Assembly: GCA_963789225.1 (NCBI GenBank)
Contig: CAWBKD010000036.1
Span: forward strand, 62,001-126,000
Origin: Palsa-504 sp963789225
GTDB lineage: Bacteria > Actinomycetota > Actinomycetes > Streptosporangiales > Streptosporangiaceae
Length of the DNA: 64,000 nucleotides
Direction of reading: 5' to 3'
This document shows, one piece after another, positions 42,120 through 49,992 of the stretch (position 1 is its first letter; every line of letters starts with the position of its first letter). A program made the translations under genes and the position numbers. The notes beneath the pieces are model-generated. The model was given only the letters and a program-made list of their open reading frames with translations, was not told the origin of the DNA and did not search any database.

Positions 42120-43601
42120 GTGACTGATGTGCCACGTCCAGCCGGCTCCGCCGGATCACCTGCCCGCCGCCATCTGAATGGCATCTCCGAGCTACGCACG
42201 TTCTTCAGAACCAACTCCGAGCCGATCTACTTCATCGGGCCGACGGCCTTCAACCTGCTCGGCATCGATCGTTGGGTCCGCAACTTCCAGTACATCGCGT
42301 ACTACGACTCCTGGGACGGCCGCCATCCCCGGGTGTTCGCCCCCGAGAACCGCCCGTATATCGAATTCGAGTCGAGCGAGCAGATCAACAACTACCTGCT
42401 CCGCGACGCTGAGGTCCGGGAGTACCTGCGTCGCCGCGGGGGGGTGCCGAAGGTCGCGATGGTCTTCTTCGACGAGGAGACAGAGGAGATCTGCCGGGAA
42501 CAGGGCTACGACCTGATCCTGCCGCCCGATTCGCTGCGGCGGCGGCTGGACTCCAAGATCGTGACCACCCAGCTCGGCAACGAGGCGGGTGCCCCGTCGG
42601 TCCCGAACGTGCTCGGGCACGCCGACAGCTACGCCGAGCTGACCGCGCTCGCCGAGGCCAGCGGGCTCGGCGCCGACCTAGTGGTGCAGACACCGTACGG
42701 CGACTCGGGCAAGACGACGTTCTTCATCGCGTCCGAGCGCGACTGGGATTCGTACGCCGCCGACATCCGCGGGCAGCAGCTCAAGATCATGAAGCGCATC
42801 AACAACCGGGCCGCAGCCGTGGAGGCCTGCATCACCAGGCACGGCACGATCGTCGGACCGTTCATGACCGACCTGACCGGATACCCGGAGCTCACCCCGT
42901 ACAAGGGCGGCTGGTGCGGTAACGACCTGTTCCCCGACGCCCTGTCAGAAACCGACCGGGCCGTCGCGATCGGCCACGTCCGCAAGCTGGGCGACCGGCT
43001 GGCCCGGGAGGGCTACAAGGGCTTCCTCGAGGTCGACGTGCTGGTCGATATCGATACCGGCGCGGTGTACCTGGGCGAGCTGAACCCCCGGATCTCGGGC
43101 GTCTCCTCGATGACCAACGTCACCGCCGGCGCGTACGCCGACATGCCGCTGTTCCTGTTCCACCTGCTGGAGTTCATGGACGTCGATTACACGATCGACG
43201 TGGAGGAGATCAACGAGCGCTGGAGCGCGCTCGCGGCCGTGGACGTCTGGTCGCAGCTGATCATGAAGGAACCCGGCGACGAGGTCGAGCGGATCCTGGC
43301 CGCCCCGCGCACCGGGTCGTGGCGGATGACCGACGGCGGCGCACTCGCCTTCGAGCACGTCAGCAACGACTGGCACGAGATCACCAGCGAGGACGAGGCC
43401 TTCTTTATGCGCGTGTACGGCCCTGGCGACTATAAATTCCACGGCGCCGACCTGGGCATCCTGGTCACCAAGGGCCGGATGCAGACCGCCGAAGGGCTCA
43501 CGGAACGGTGCCGCCGCTATATCACGGGCATCCGCGCCCACTACCAGTCGGAGCCGCTGCCGGCTGCGCCTGCCGTCAAACCCATCGCCTACGTCAAGTA
43601 G
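42120..43601 (+). CDS. ATP-grasp enzyme (biotin carboxylase-like ligase)
   Basis: A 493-aa protein. The ATP-grasp elements are the strand-loop VVQTPYGDSGKTTFFIAS (about 194-211), the acidic pair EGYKGFLEVDVLVD and GELNPRISGVSSMTNVTAG, which carries the Asn and Glu metal ligands. The N-terminal domain (EPIYFIGPTAFNLLGI, MVFFDEETEEIC) is a preATP-grasp fold. The substrates are unknown; such proteins ligate a carboxylate to an amine. GTG 42120 with GGAGG upstream. It ends convergent with a broken gene. Confidence 0.85.
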   Translation: MTDVPRPAGSAGSPARRHLNGISELRTFFRTNSEPIYFIGPTAFNLLGIDRWVRNFQYIAYYDSWDGRHPRVFAPENRPYIEFESSEQINNYLLRDAEVREYLRRRGGVPKVAMVFFDEETEEICREQGYDLILPPDSLRRRLDSKIVTTQLGNEAGAPSVPNVLGHADSYAELTALAEASGLGADLVVQTPYGDSGKTTFFIASERDWDSYAADIRGQQLKIMKRINNRAAAVEACITRHGTIVGPFMTDLTGYPELTPYKGGWCGNDLFPDALSETDRAVAIGHVRKLGDRLAREGYKGFLEVDVLVDIDTGAVYLGELNPRISGVSSMTNVTAGAYADMPLFLFHLLEFMDVDYTIDVEEINERWSALAAVDVWSQLIMKEPGDEVERILAAPRTGSWRMTDGGALAFEHVSNDWHEITSEDEAFFMRVYGPGDYKFHGADLGILVTKGRMQTAEGLTERCRRYITGIRAHYQSEPLPAAPAVKPIAYVK

Positions 43602-43860
43602 GGTCTCCCGCCGGGCGGAGCAGAGCGCGCAGCACGGCCATGACGTCCTGCACGCTGCCGACGGGGGTGATGTCTGGGTCGGCCAGCGACAGCGGGATGC
43701 CCAGCCCGTCCGCCGCCGCGATGGTGAGCACCGCGACCTTGTCCGGGTCGTACGCCGTGCCGAAGGCGCCCAGCTCGATGCCGCTCCAGCTGCTCCCACG
43801 GGTCGGCGATGGCGGCTACGTCGGTTTCGAGCGCGACGGAAATTTGAAGATCTTTTCCGG
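43594..43860 (-). pseudogene. Frameshifted gene remnant of unknown family
   Basis: Two minus-strand frames join into one plausible protein if one extra base at about 43783 is removed. The first reads ISVALETDVAAIADPWEQLE, the second GIELGAFGTAYDPDKVAVLT and then LADPDITPVGSVQDVMAVLR, ending at 43594. No start codon is evident. The end weakly recalls acyl-carrier-like helices, but there is no Asp-Ser-Leu site. It overlaps the ATP-grasp stop by 8 bp. Confidence 0.5.
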
Positions 43861-43925
43861 GCGTTGTCCTTGGGTACCTGACCGGTACGCGGTAGCCGCT
43901 AGCCCCGAGAAGACCCTGGAGAGAG

Positions 43926-44369
43926 ATGCCCAGACGGGTTCGTCCCTACGGTTCGGCCGATGACGCCGAGAGCGCGGCGCTGGCCCGGAACCGGTCGAGG
44001 TCCGGAAGTGAGCTGTCCGGCGAACTGGCGAGTACGAGCATGGCGCGCGATTTCGCAGGCCAGGCGGCGCAGGCGGTCCGTGAGCTGACCGACCTGACCG
44101 CGTCCGGCCCGTACTTCGCGGGGCTGGATGACGTCCGCGACGTGATCGCGAGCCTGCGGCGGATGAGTCAGGACCTGCCGCGCTTGTGCGAGCAACTGGC
44201 CCGGATCATGGTGGCGCAGCGAGAGGACGGGCACCCGGGCCCGGATCCTGAGTTCTGGGTGATCGACGCGGTCGAGGCGCTCGCCGCGGCCGGCCGGGCC
44301 GCGGATATGCTGGCTGCCGCCCTCGCCCAGGCTGGCCGGGGCCCGACGACGCCGCCGCCCTCGTCCTGA
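43926..44369 (+). CDS. Small actinobacterial protein of unknown function
   Basis: A 147-aa helical, soluble protein with a basic N-terminus (MPRRVRPYGSADDAESAALA), then FAGQAAQAVRELTDLTASG, YFAGLDDVRDVIASLRRMSQ and LPRLCEQLARIMVAQREDG. GGAGAGAG lies before the ATG. I recognise this type only as an actinobacterial hypothetical protein, perhaps an accessory protein of a phage-like or plasmid-like unit. Confidence 0.7.
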   Translation: MPRRVRPYGSADDAESAALARNRSRSGSELSGELASTSMARDFAGQAAQAVRELTDLTASGPYFAGLDDVRDVIASLRRMSQDLPRLCEQLARIMVAQREDGHPGPDPEFWVIDAVEALAAAGRAADMLAAALAQAGRGPTTPPPSS

Positions 44370-44388
44370 TCGCTAGGCGCGGCTGATC

Positions 44389-45681
44389 TCAGATCTCGCC
44401 CAGGTTCATGCGGATCAGCCGGTCGAGGACTGCGCCCGAGCTCACCCGCAGGCCGTCGTGCTCGTACTCATTGGTCACCCAGGGGCGCAGGCCGCGGATC
44501 GCCTGCGCGGTGGACATCGAGAACTCCCGGTCGACGTACATGTCGTCGTAGTAGACGGCCGCGGCCACGGGCACGTCGGTGGCCGCCAGGCGCGACGGGT
44601 CGTACAGCGGCGGCCAGTCGTCCCGTACGGCCAGCAGGTCGGCGGCCTCGCGCAGCGGGCGCAGCACCGGGTCCGCGTCGATCATCCAGGGGTAGATCAT
44701 CTCCCCGGTGAACAGCAGGGGAGCGGACCCGTCGTCCTCGTCCCCGGCCGGGCCCGCGTCGAACTCGGGGAATTCCGCCCTGATCCGCTGCGCCGCCCAC
44801 CGGGTCGCGCAGCCCTGGGCGTAGCAAGCCTCGTGCAGCAGCGCGTACAGCGGTGCTCCGGCGAAGCTGAGCCTGGCCTGCATGGCGTACAGGAAGGCAT
44901 CCGACAGATCCTCACCCGCAAATGGATCCTCGAGCAAGTAGTGCAGCTCGTGGCTGCCGGTGCTCTGGCCGAGCAGGGACCCGATCGACTGGAACGCCTG
45001 CACCGACAGCAGGCCGCCGTCAGGCAGCCGGACCTGATGATCGGACAGGTACCTGGCGACCCGCCGTGCCTGCTCCGCGTCGTCCGGGTACCGCTCGTAG
45101 TGCGCGGCGTTCTTGCGCGCCACCGTCGGATAGGTGCGCCGGTAGACGTCGTCGGCGGTCACGGCCAGGCCGGGCAGGCCGCCGGTGATGAGCGCCTCGC
45201 TGATGCCGTGCGGGGCGAAGGACAGGTAGGTGACCGTGCAGAAGCCGCCGAAGCTCTGCCCGAGCACGCTCCACGGCGTCCCGCCGGCCAGGTCGCGCCT
45301 GATCAGCTCGGCGTCGAGCACGATGCTGTCGGCGCGGAAGTGCGTCAGGTAGTCGGCCTGCGCCCTGGCCGAGCCGAGGGCACCCAGCGTCTGCCGCGTC
45401 GCCGGGGTGGACCGGCCGGTGCCGCGCTGGTCCAGAAGCAGCACCCGGTAGTCCTCCAGCGCCCGGTCGAGCCAGGTCTGGATGCCTACCGGGCGGTGCG
45501 CGCCGAATCCGGGGCCTCCCTGGAGGAACAGCAGCCACGGCAGGTCCGCCTCCGCCTTGGTCGCGGCGACGACCTCACGGGCGAACACCTCGATCTGCTC
45601 CCCGTCTGGCCTGTTGTGGTCGAGCGGGACAGCGAACACACGGTCGGTCAGCACGGTGCCGGGCTGGCGGTAGCACGTCAT
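44389..45681 (-). CDS. Proline iminopeptidase-like alpha/beta hydrolase (S33 family)
   Basis: A 430-aa protein. S33 motifs: LLFLQGGPGFGAHRPVG (oxyanion), LLLDQRGTGRSTPAT, the nucleophile elbow WSVLGQSFGGFCTV (Ser in GQSFGG), and a C-terminal DDMYVDREFSM region followed by NEYEHDGLRVS with the catalytic His. It should cleave N-terminal proline or similar residues. ATG 45681; the frame is open upstream only antisense to the next gene. Confidence 0.9.
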   Translation of the reverse strand: MTCYRQPGTVLTDRVFAVPLDHNRPDGEQIEVFAREVVAATKAEADLPWLLFLQGGPGFGAHRPVGIQTWLDRALEDYRVLLLDQRGTGRSTPATRQTLGALGSARAQADYLTHFRADSIVLDAELIRRDLAGGTPWSVLGQSFGGFCTVTYLSFAPHGISEALITGGLPGLAVTADDVYRRTYPTVARKNAAHYERYPDDAEQARRVARYLSDHQVRLPDGGLLSVQAFQSIGSLLGQSTGSHELHYLLEDPFAGEDLSDAFLYAMQARLSFAGAPLYALLHEACYAQGCATRWAAQRIRAEFPEFDAGPAGDEDDGSAPLLFTGEMIYPWMIDADPVLRPLREAADLLAVRDDWPPLYDPSRLAATDVPVAAAVYYDDMYVDREFSMSTAQAIRGLRPWVTNEYEHDGLRVSSGAVLDRLIRMNLGEI

Positions 45682-45713
45682 GCGGCCGACGTTACGCCGG
45701 TAAGGTCGGCCGC

Positions 45714-46895
45714 ATGGGACGTAGCCTTCGGGCGGTCGGCGCGGCGGAGCGGCGGGCCCGGATGGCCGTCCGGCACCACCTGGCGCCGGGGGAGCGGGCC
45801 GCCACCGTGGCGGCCGCGGTGGCGGGCATCGTCGCGCTGCACGGCACCGACCCCGCGTCGGTCTACCTGGCCGGCCGCGCCCGCACCGCTGATGTCGATA
45901 AAGCGGCAATCGAGCACGCGCTGTACGAGGAACGCTCGCTGGTCCGGATGCTCGGGATGCGCCGGACGGTGTTCGTCGTGCCTGCGGACCTGGTGCCGGT
46001 GATCCAGGCCGCGTGCACCGACCAGATCGCGGAGCGCCTGCGGCGGCAGCTCGCTGCGGTGGTGCAGGATGCGGGGGTCGCCCCCGACGCGGCGACCTGG
46101 CTCAAGGAGGTGGGCGAGGGCACCGTCGCTTTGCTGGCCGCGCGCGGGTCCGCGACCGGCGCCGAGCTCGCCAGGGACGAACCCCGGCTGCGGACGCAGC
46201 TCATCGCCGCGGCGGACAACCCCTACGGCGGAGCGGTGAACCTGACGACCAGGCTGCTGACGCTGCTATCCGCGGAAGGGCTTATCGTGCGCGGGCGCCC
46301 GCGCGGAGGATGGACCTCCAGCCAGTTCACCTGGTCTGCCGCTCCGGAGCGAACCGACCTGCCGGCCGGCGCCGCGCGGGCCGCGCTGGCCCGCCGGTGG
46401 CTGGCCGCGTTCGGCCCGGCCCTGCCCGCCGACCTGCAGTGGTGGACCGGGTGGACGGCCGCGCAGGTTCGGCAGGCACTGAGCTCGCTGGACATCGCCG
46501 AGATAGACCTCGACGGAACGCCCGGCATTGTGCTGGCCGACGACCAGGAGCCGGTTGACTCCGCCGAGCCGTGGGCGGCGCTGCTGCCCGCCCTGGACCC
46601 CAGCGCCATGGGCTGGCGGGAGAGGTCCTGGTACGTCGGCGGGCACGCGGCCGCCCTGTTCGACCGGTCAGGGAACATCGGCCCGACGGCCTGGTGGGAC
46701 GGGCGGATCGTGGGTGGCTGGGCCCAGCGCGCCGACGGCGAGATCGCGGTCCGGCTGCTCGAGGACGCCGGATCCGAGGCCGCCGCTGCGATAGCGGCCG
46801 AGGCGGAGCGGCTGCGCGACTGGATCGGCCCGCTGTCGCGGACCCGGGTCATCCCGCGCTTCCGCACGCCCCTGGAACGCGAGCTAGCCAGCTGA
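45714..46895 (+). CDS. Winged-helix DNA-binding domain protein (AlkZ/YcaQ-like superfamily)
   Basis: A 393-aa protein of the HTH_42 superfamily: VAGIVALHGTDPASVYLAGR, ALYEERSLVRMLGMRRTVFV and VVPADLVPVIQ, then a wHTH core and PALDPSAMGWRERSWYV. The E. coli relative YcaQ and Streptomyces AlkZ are DNA glycosylases for crosslinks or alkyl adducts. Whether this member has the Gln-x-Gln/Asp catalytic motif is not clear to me. AAGG precedes the ATG. It is divergent from the S33 hydrolase, 32 bp apart. Confidence 0.85.
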   Translation: MGRSLRAVGAAERRARMAVRHHLAPGERAATVAAAVAGIVALHGTDPASVYLAGRARTADVDKAAIEHALYEERSLVRMLGMRRTVFVVPADLVPVIQAACTDQIAERLRRQLAAVVQDAGVAPDAATWLKEVGEGTVALLAARGSATGAELARDEPRLRTQLIAAADNPYGGAVNLTTRLLTLLSAEGLIVRGRPRGGWTSSQFTWSAAPERTDLPAGAARAALARRWLAAFGPALPADLQWWTGWTAAQVRQALSSLDIAEIDLDGTPGIVLADDQEPVDSAEPWAALLPALDPSAMGWRERSWYVGGHAAALFDRSGNIGPTAWWDGRIVGGWAQRADGEIAVRLLEDAGSEAAAAIAAEAERLRDWIGPLSRTRVIPRFRTPLERELAS

Positions 46896-47193
46896 TCCAG
46901 GCGAGTTACCGGCCGCCCACCGCCGGATGGCGGCGGACAACCGGCTGGTCACGACGGCGGAGCCCCCTCAGCTACCTCGATCCCGCCGGCGCAATGCCTG
47001 TTATCAGCAATATGGCGAGCCGCCAGACCGTTTGCGCAATCCCCTCCCTGGCATTTACATGTTCAATGGGTCACGAGGGTCTTATTATGACATCGCCAAC
47101 CGTGGCCGTTCATGGTCAAAAAGTTGACAGTATTTGACCGAGGTGACAAAATACGGTCACTAGTGACCGGCTAGGCTGCTGGGTGGGGACCCC
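46896..47193. promoter_or_regulatory. Intergenic region with promoter and 16-bp palindrome before the 47.2-kb gene
   Basis: No gene is seen. A TTGACA box lies at 47124-47129; 17 bp further is CAAAAT as a weak -10. The perfect palindrome CGGTCACTAGTGACCG (47154-47169) ends 24 bp before the ATG at 47194. Several TTGAC/GTGAC elements recur at about 10-bp steps (47124-47169), suggesting a regulator site over the promoter. Confidence 0.55.
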
Positions 47194-48204
47194 ATGGATA
47201 CTCTGGGTGATGAGCTATGTCGGCTGCGCAGAGGGCGCGGAGTTATGGCCAGCGACCTACTCGAGCGCACCGGCCCTACGCTCCGTGCATTGTGCGGCCT
47301 TGATGACTCACCGACCGAGAACGAGGCCCGGCGCCGGCTGCTGGCGTATCTTAACGATCTCGCCGATGAACTGCCGGAGGATCTCCGCACGGCGTTTCGG
47401 GTCGGGTTGGCCCTTCATGAGGACGTGCAGTATCGATTTCTCGAAGAACGGATGCAGTGGCTGGCCACGAAACTGGACCGAGATGTGCGTACCGCCAGGC
47501 GCCGGGTCGACGAGGCGATCAGGTCGGCCGAGACTATGCGCGCCATTTCGGCGCCATCGGGTGACAACTATGCGCAAGACGGCTGGTATTTGGAGCGATT
47601 TCGCACGCTGCTCTACCTGGACGGTGCCCAGCCCACCGCCATCGAGGAACGTAAGGTAGTCGCCAGGCATGACTCGGTACCAGAGGTCATCATCTCGACC
47701 AGTATCCCTCGCCCGGAAGGCGCTGACCGCGAGCGGCACCACGCGGACCTGACCATTCTCTATGGCGGATCGCTAGCCCGCATCGAACGGCCGTCCAATA
47801 CTTATTTCCGTTATTTCGTCCGGCTCCCGCAGCCGCTCAGACGCGGGCAGTCTCACGAAATCGGTGTCTCGGTGACAATTCCGGCTGATCAACCGATAAA
47901 CCCCCGCTATGCGCTTCAGCCGTTGTTCCGCTGTGACGAGTTCGATCTACGCATACGGTTCGGCACGAGAAATCGATTGGCTGGCGTGTGGAACATGGCC
48001 GGGATTCCACGCGGAATGGCCGACGATTTCGCCGCGCCGGGCGCGCGCGTGACTCTCGACCACGCCGGCGAACTTCACCTTAACTATCAGCGCCTGCTGA
48101 TCGGCCTGGTCTATGGAGCACGGTGGGAAATGGAATCAGAGACGGCCGCTGCGGTTCCCGCGGGTGCCGGGGCCCCGGCATTACTCACCCGCGTTGCGCG
48201 TTGA
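47194..48204 (+). CDS. Unknown protein with a small N-terminal HTH-like region (336 aa)
   Basis: The N-terminal part (DELCRLRRGRGVMASDLLER, TGPTLRALCGLDDSPTENEA) resembles an XRE-like helix segment often seen in actinobacterial proteins of this kind. A helical region follows to about 125. The C-terminal part is beta-rich (HADLTILYGGSLARIERPSN, YFRYFVRLPQPLRRGQ, EIGVSVTIPA). I do not know the family by name. Codon use has more A/T than neighbouring genes, which suggests recent transfer. It is followed by a repeat array and an HTH/TPR gene on the same strand. Confidence 0.75.
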   Translation: MDTLGDELCRLRRGRGVMASDLLERTGPTLRALCGLDDSPTENEARRRLLAYLNDLADELPEDLRTAFRVGLALHEDVQYRFLEERMQWLATKLDRDVRTARRRVDEAIRSAETMRAISAPSGDNYAQDGWYLERFRTLLYLDGAQPTAIEERKVVARHDSVPEVIISTSIPRPEGADRERHHADLTILYGGSLARIERPSNTYFRYFVRLPQPLRRGQSHEIGVSVTIPADQPINPRYALQPLFRCDEFDLRIRFGTRNRLAGVWNMAGIPRGMADDFAAPGARVTLDHAGELHLNYQRLLIGLVYGARWEMESETAAAVPAGAGAPALLTRVAR

Positions 48205-48289
48205 TTACTCGCCGTCCGGATCCATTTTTCTCCCCTTTCGTGCTCGCGCCTGCTTTTGCGTCAAGCATGAATGGGAGCTGAAGCCCTGT

Positions 48290-48358
48290 CTGGTTAAGAT
48301 GGTGCAGAGTTCCTGGCTGAAATGACATGACGTCTCTGGTTCAGATGACGCAGAGTCC
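48290..48358. repeat. Three tandem 23-bp repeats (iteron-like) before an HTH gene
   Basis: Units run 48290-48312, 48313-48335 and 48336-48358. Units 1 and 3 share CTGGTT(A/C)AGATG and GCAGAGT; the middle copy, starting CTGGCTGAAATGAC, is more diverged. The array ends 15 bp before GTG 48374. Phased direct repeats at this place suggest a binding array for the HTH/TPR protein or an operator for it. Confidence 0.7.
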
Positions 48359-48373
48359 GGGCATGAGCGATGG

Positions 48374-49606
48374 GTGACCGAAGGGCCGCCGGCCTGGGAC
48401 CCGCAGCGCCTGATCCACCGGCAGACCTACATCGACCTGATCCGCGCCTATCTGCGGGATTACGGGTCACAGCACGACCTGGCGCGAGCGCTGGGCCTGT
48501 CCGAGGCGTACGCCTCATACCTGCTGGCCCCGTTGCGCCTCGGCGATGATCGTCGGCCGGCGCACTGGGCAGGCCTGCTGACGGCTCGCGGCGACGAAGT
48601 GGCCGAGGCCTTCAAGTTCGCCAAGACGCCATCGCAGCACCGGGCTCGCCAGATCGCGGATCTGCTGTGCACCGATGCCGAACGTCAAGAGGTGCTGCTC
48701 CACCACATCGGCCTGGCCAGAAGACAATCCCGGTTCCCCGCCCGGGATGGCGTTCCGCTGCCCGGCCCTGAGGCCAGGGCCGCCATCAACGCCGTAGCCG
48801 AATTGCATCACTCGGCGCTGCATGAACCACGCCCAAATATGACCGCCGTCACATATGCACGCGTATGGCACGACGCCAGGTCGCTTTCGGAGTCGATCGA
48901 TCCGCGGCGCAACCCGGCCGGCTACGCGCAGGTGCTCATGTTCCTGCATGACGCGGCGCAGGTGTTCGGGCGGGCCGATATTGCTCTCGGGTGCGCCCGA
49001 AAAGCAATCGGCATCCTGCAATCGATTGGAACCGGCACGGCCAGCACCGATGACCAAGTCCGGCTGCACATCAACGCAAGATTCGCTGAGGTTGTGTCCC
49101 TGAACACACTCGGACTCCGGAACGAGGCGAGGGTGGCCATCGCGAGCGCCGAGCCGCTGAGGGGATACCACCACGAGCCCGAGACATGGCTGCGATCCTT
49201 CCTTGAGGAGCGGTTGAACTCGATAACGGGCTTCCCGCGCGCTTCGATTTACGACGCGGAGCGCACCGCCGATATGGCGCTCGACCTCGTGCCAGACGAT
49301 GCCATTCTCCGGGCCGGCGTTACCCGCCGGCTTATGGACATTTACCTGACCCGGCTGACTGCGCGCAACCGGAGAAAGGCGGACCTGCTGGCGGACGGGC
49401 TCAGGCCCGTCGTCACCTCCGGCGCTGCCATCAGCCCGCTCCGCCGGGCTCAGCTACTCAGGACGCTCGCCAGGTATTCCCGGTCGGTGAAGGATACGGC
49501 CGGCACGGCAGCGATGGTCACCGAGTGCCTGCGCGTCACGGCTGAGGCCAACCTGATCCATCAGCGGGGCGAACTCGTCCGCGAGTTCAGCACCGCGGCC
49601 CGGTGA
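48374..49606 (+). CDS. HTH regulator with TPR-like C-terminal domain
   Basis: A 410-aa protein. The N-terminal region (IDLIRAYLRDYGSQHDLARA, LGLSEAYASYLLAPLRLG) is an XRE-like helix-turn-helix. The rest is helical with TPR-like repeats (QVFGRADIALGCARKAIGIL, LNTLGLRNEARVAIASAEPL, LRTLARYSRSVKDTAGTAA). Such proteins are often peptide-responsive or system-specific regulators. The start is GTG 48374, just after the repeat array. The stop overlaps the next GTG. Confidence 0.78.
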   Translation: MTEGPPAWDPQRLIHRQTYIDLIRAYLRDYGSQHDLARALGLSEAYASYLLAPLRLGDDRRPAHWAGLLTARGDEVAEAFKFAKTPSQHRARQIADLLCTDAERQEVLLHHIGLARRQSRFPARDGVPLPGPEARAAINAVAELHHSALHEPRPNMTAVTYARVWHDARSLSESIDPRRNPAGYAQVLMFLHDAAQVFGRADIALGCARKAIGILQSIGTGTASTDDQVRLHINARFAEVVSLNTLGLRNEARVAIASAEPLRGYHHEPETWLRSFLEERLNSITGFPRASIYDAERTADMALDLVPDDAILRAGVTRRLMDIYLTRLTARNRRKADLLADGLRPVVTSGAAISPLRRAQLLRTLARYSRSVKDTAGTAAMVTECLRVTAEANLIHQRGELVREFSTAAR

Positions 49607-49992
49607 ATCCCGCCCGGGCGGCTCGCGCAACGGGCCCTCGCGGTCTTCTCCGCCGCCGCACTAGCGGCCATCTGGGTGGCGGGGGAATCATTACCAACGT
49701 GGTCATCTTCATCATCTGGCTCTGTGTCATCGGGCTGATCGTCGGCGCCCTCGCCCGCCTGCTCCTGCCCGGCCGCGACAACATCGGGATCCTGGGCACC
49801 ATCGTGCTCGGGATCGTCGGCTCCTTCGTGGGCGGGTTCCTGGACAACATCGTCCAGTACCACACCGCGAACGTGCACACCTTCCACGCTGTCGGCCTCA
49901 TCTGGTCGGTCATCGGCGCCTTCGTCGTGCTGCTCCTGTTCCGGATGTCCGGCCTGGAGCGTGGCCACCGCCGCCGGCGCCGCTACCGCTGA
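49603..49992 (+). CDS. GlsB/YeaQ/YmgE family small membrane protein
   Basis: Up to 129 aa. The core (FIIWLCVIGLIVGALARLLL, PGRDNIGILGTIVLGIVGSF, VGGFLDNI) is the three-helix transglycosylase-associated protein family, linked to stress in several bacteria. The GTG at 49603 overlaps the previous stop, but the family normally begins near the first helix, so the first 30 residues may not be translated. Its C-terminus overlaps the convergent metG by 83 bp. Confidence 0.78.
   Translation: MNPARAARATGPRGLLRRRTSGHLGGGGIITNVVIFIIWLCVIGLIVGALARLLLPGRDNIGILGTIVLGIVGSFVGGFLDNIVQYHTANVHTFHAVGLIWSVIGAFVVLLLFRMSGLERGHRRRRRYR

Noticed and set aside
46927..47127. 66-codon plus-strand frame
   Set aside because: No coding character; it lies in the promoter region of the next gene.
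47154..47169. 16-bp palindrome as an insertion-sequence end
   Set aside because: It has no partner copy or target duplication; its place over a promoter fits an operator better.
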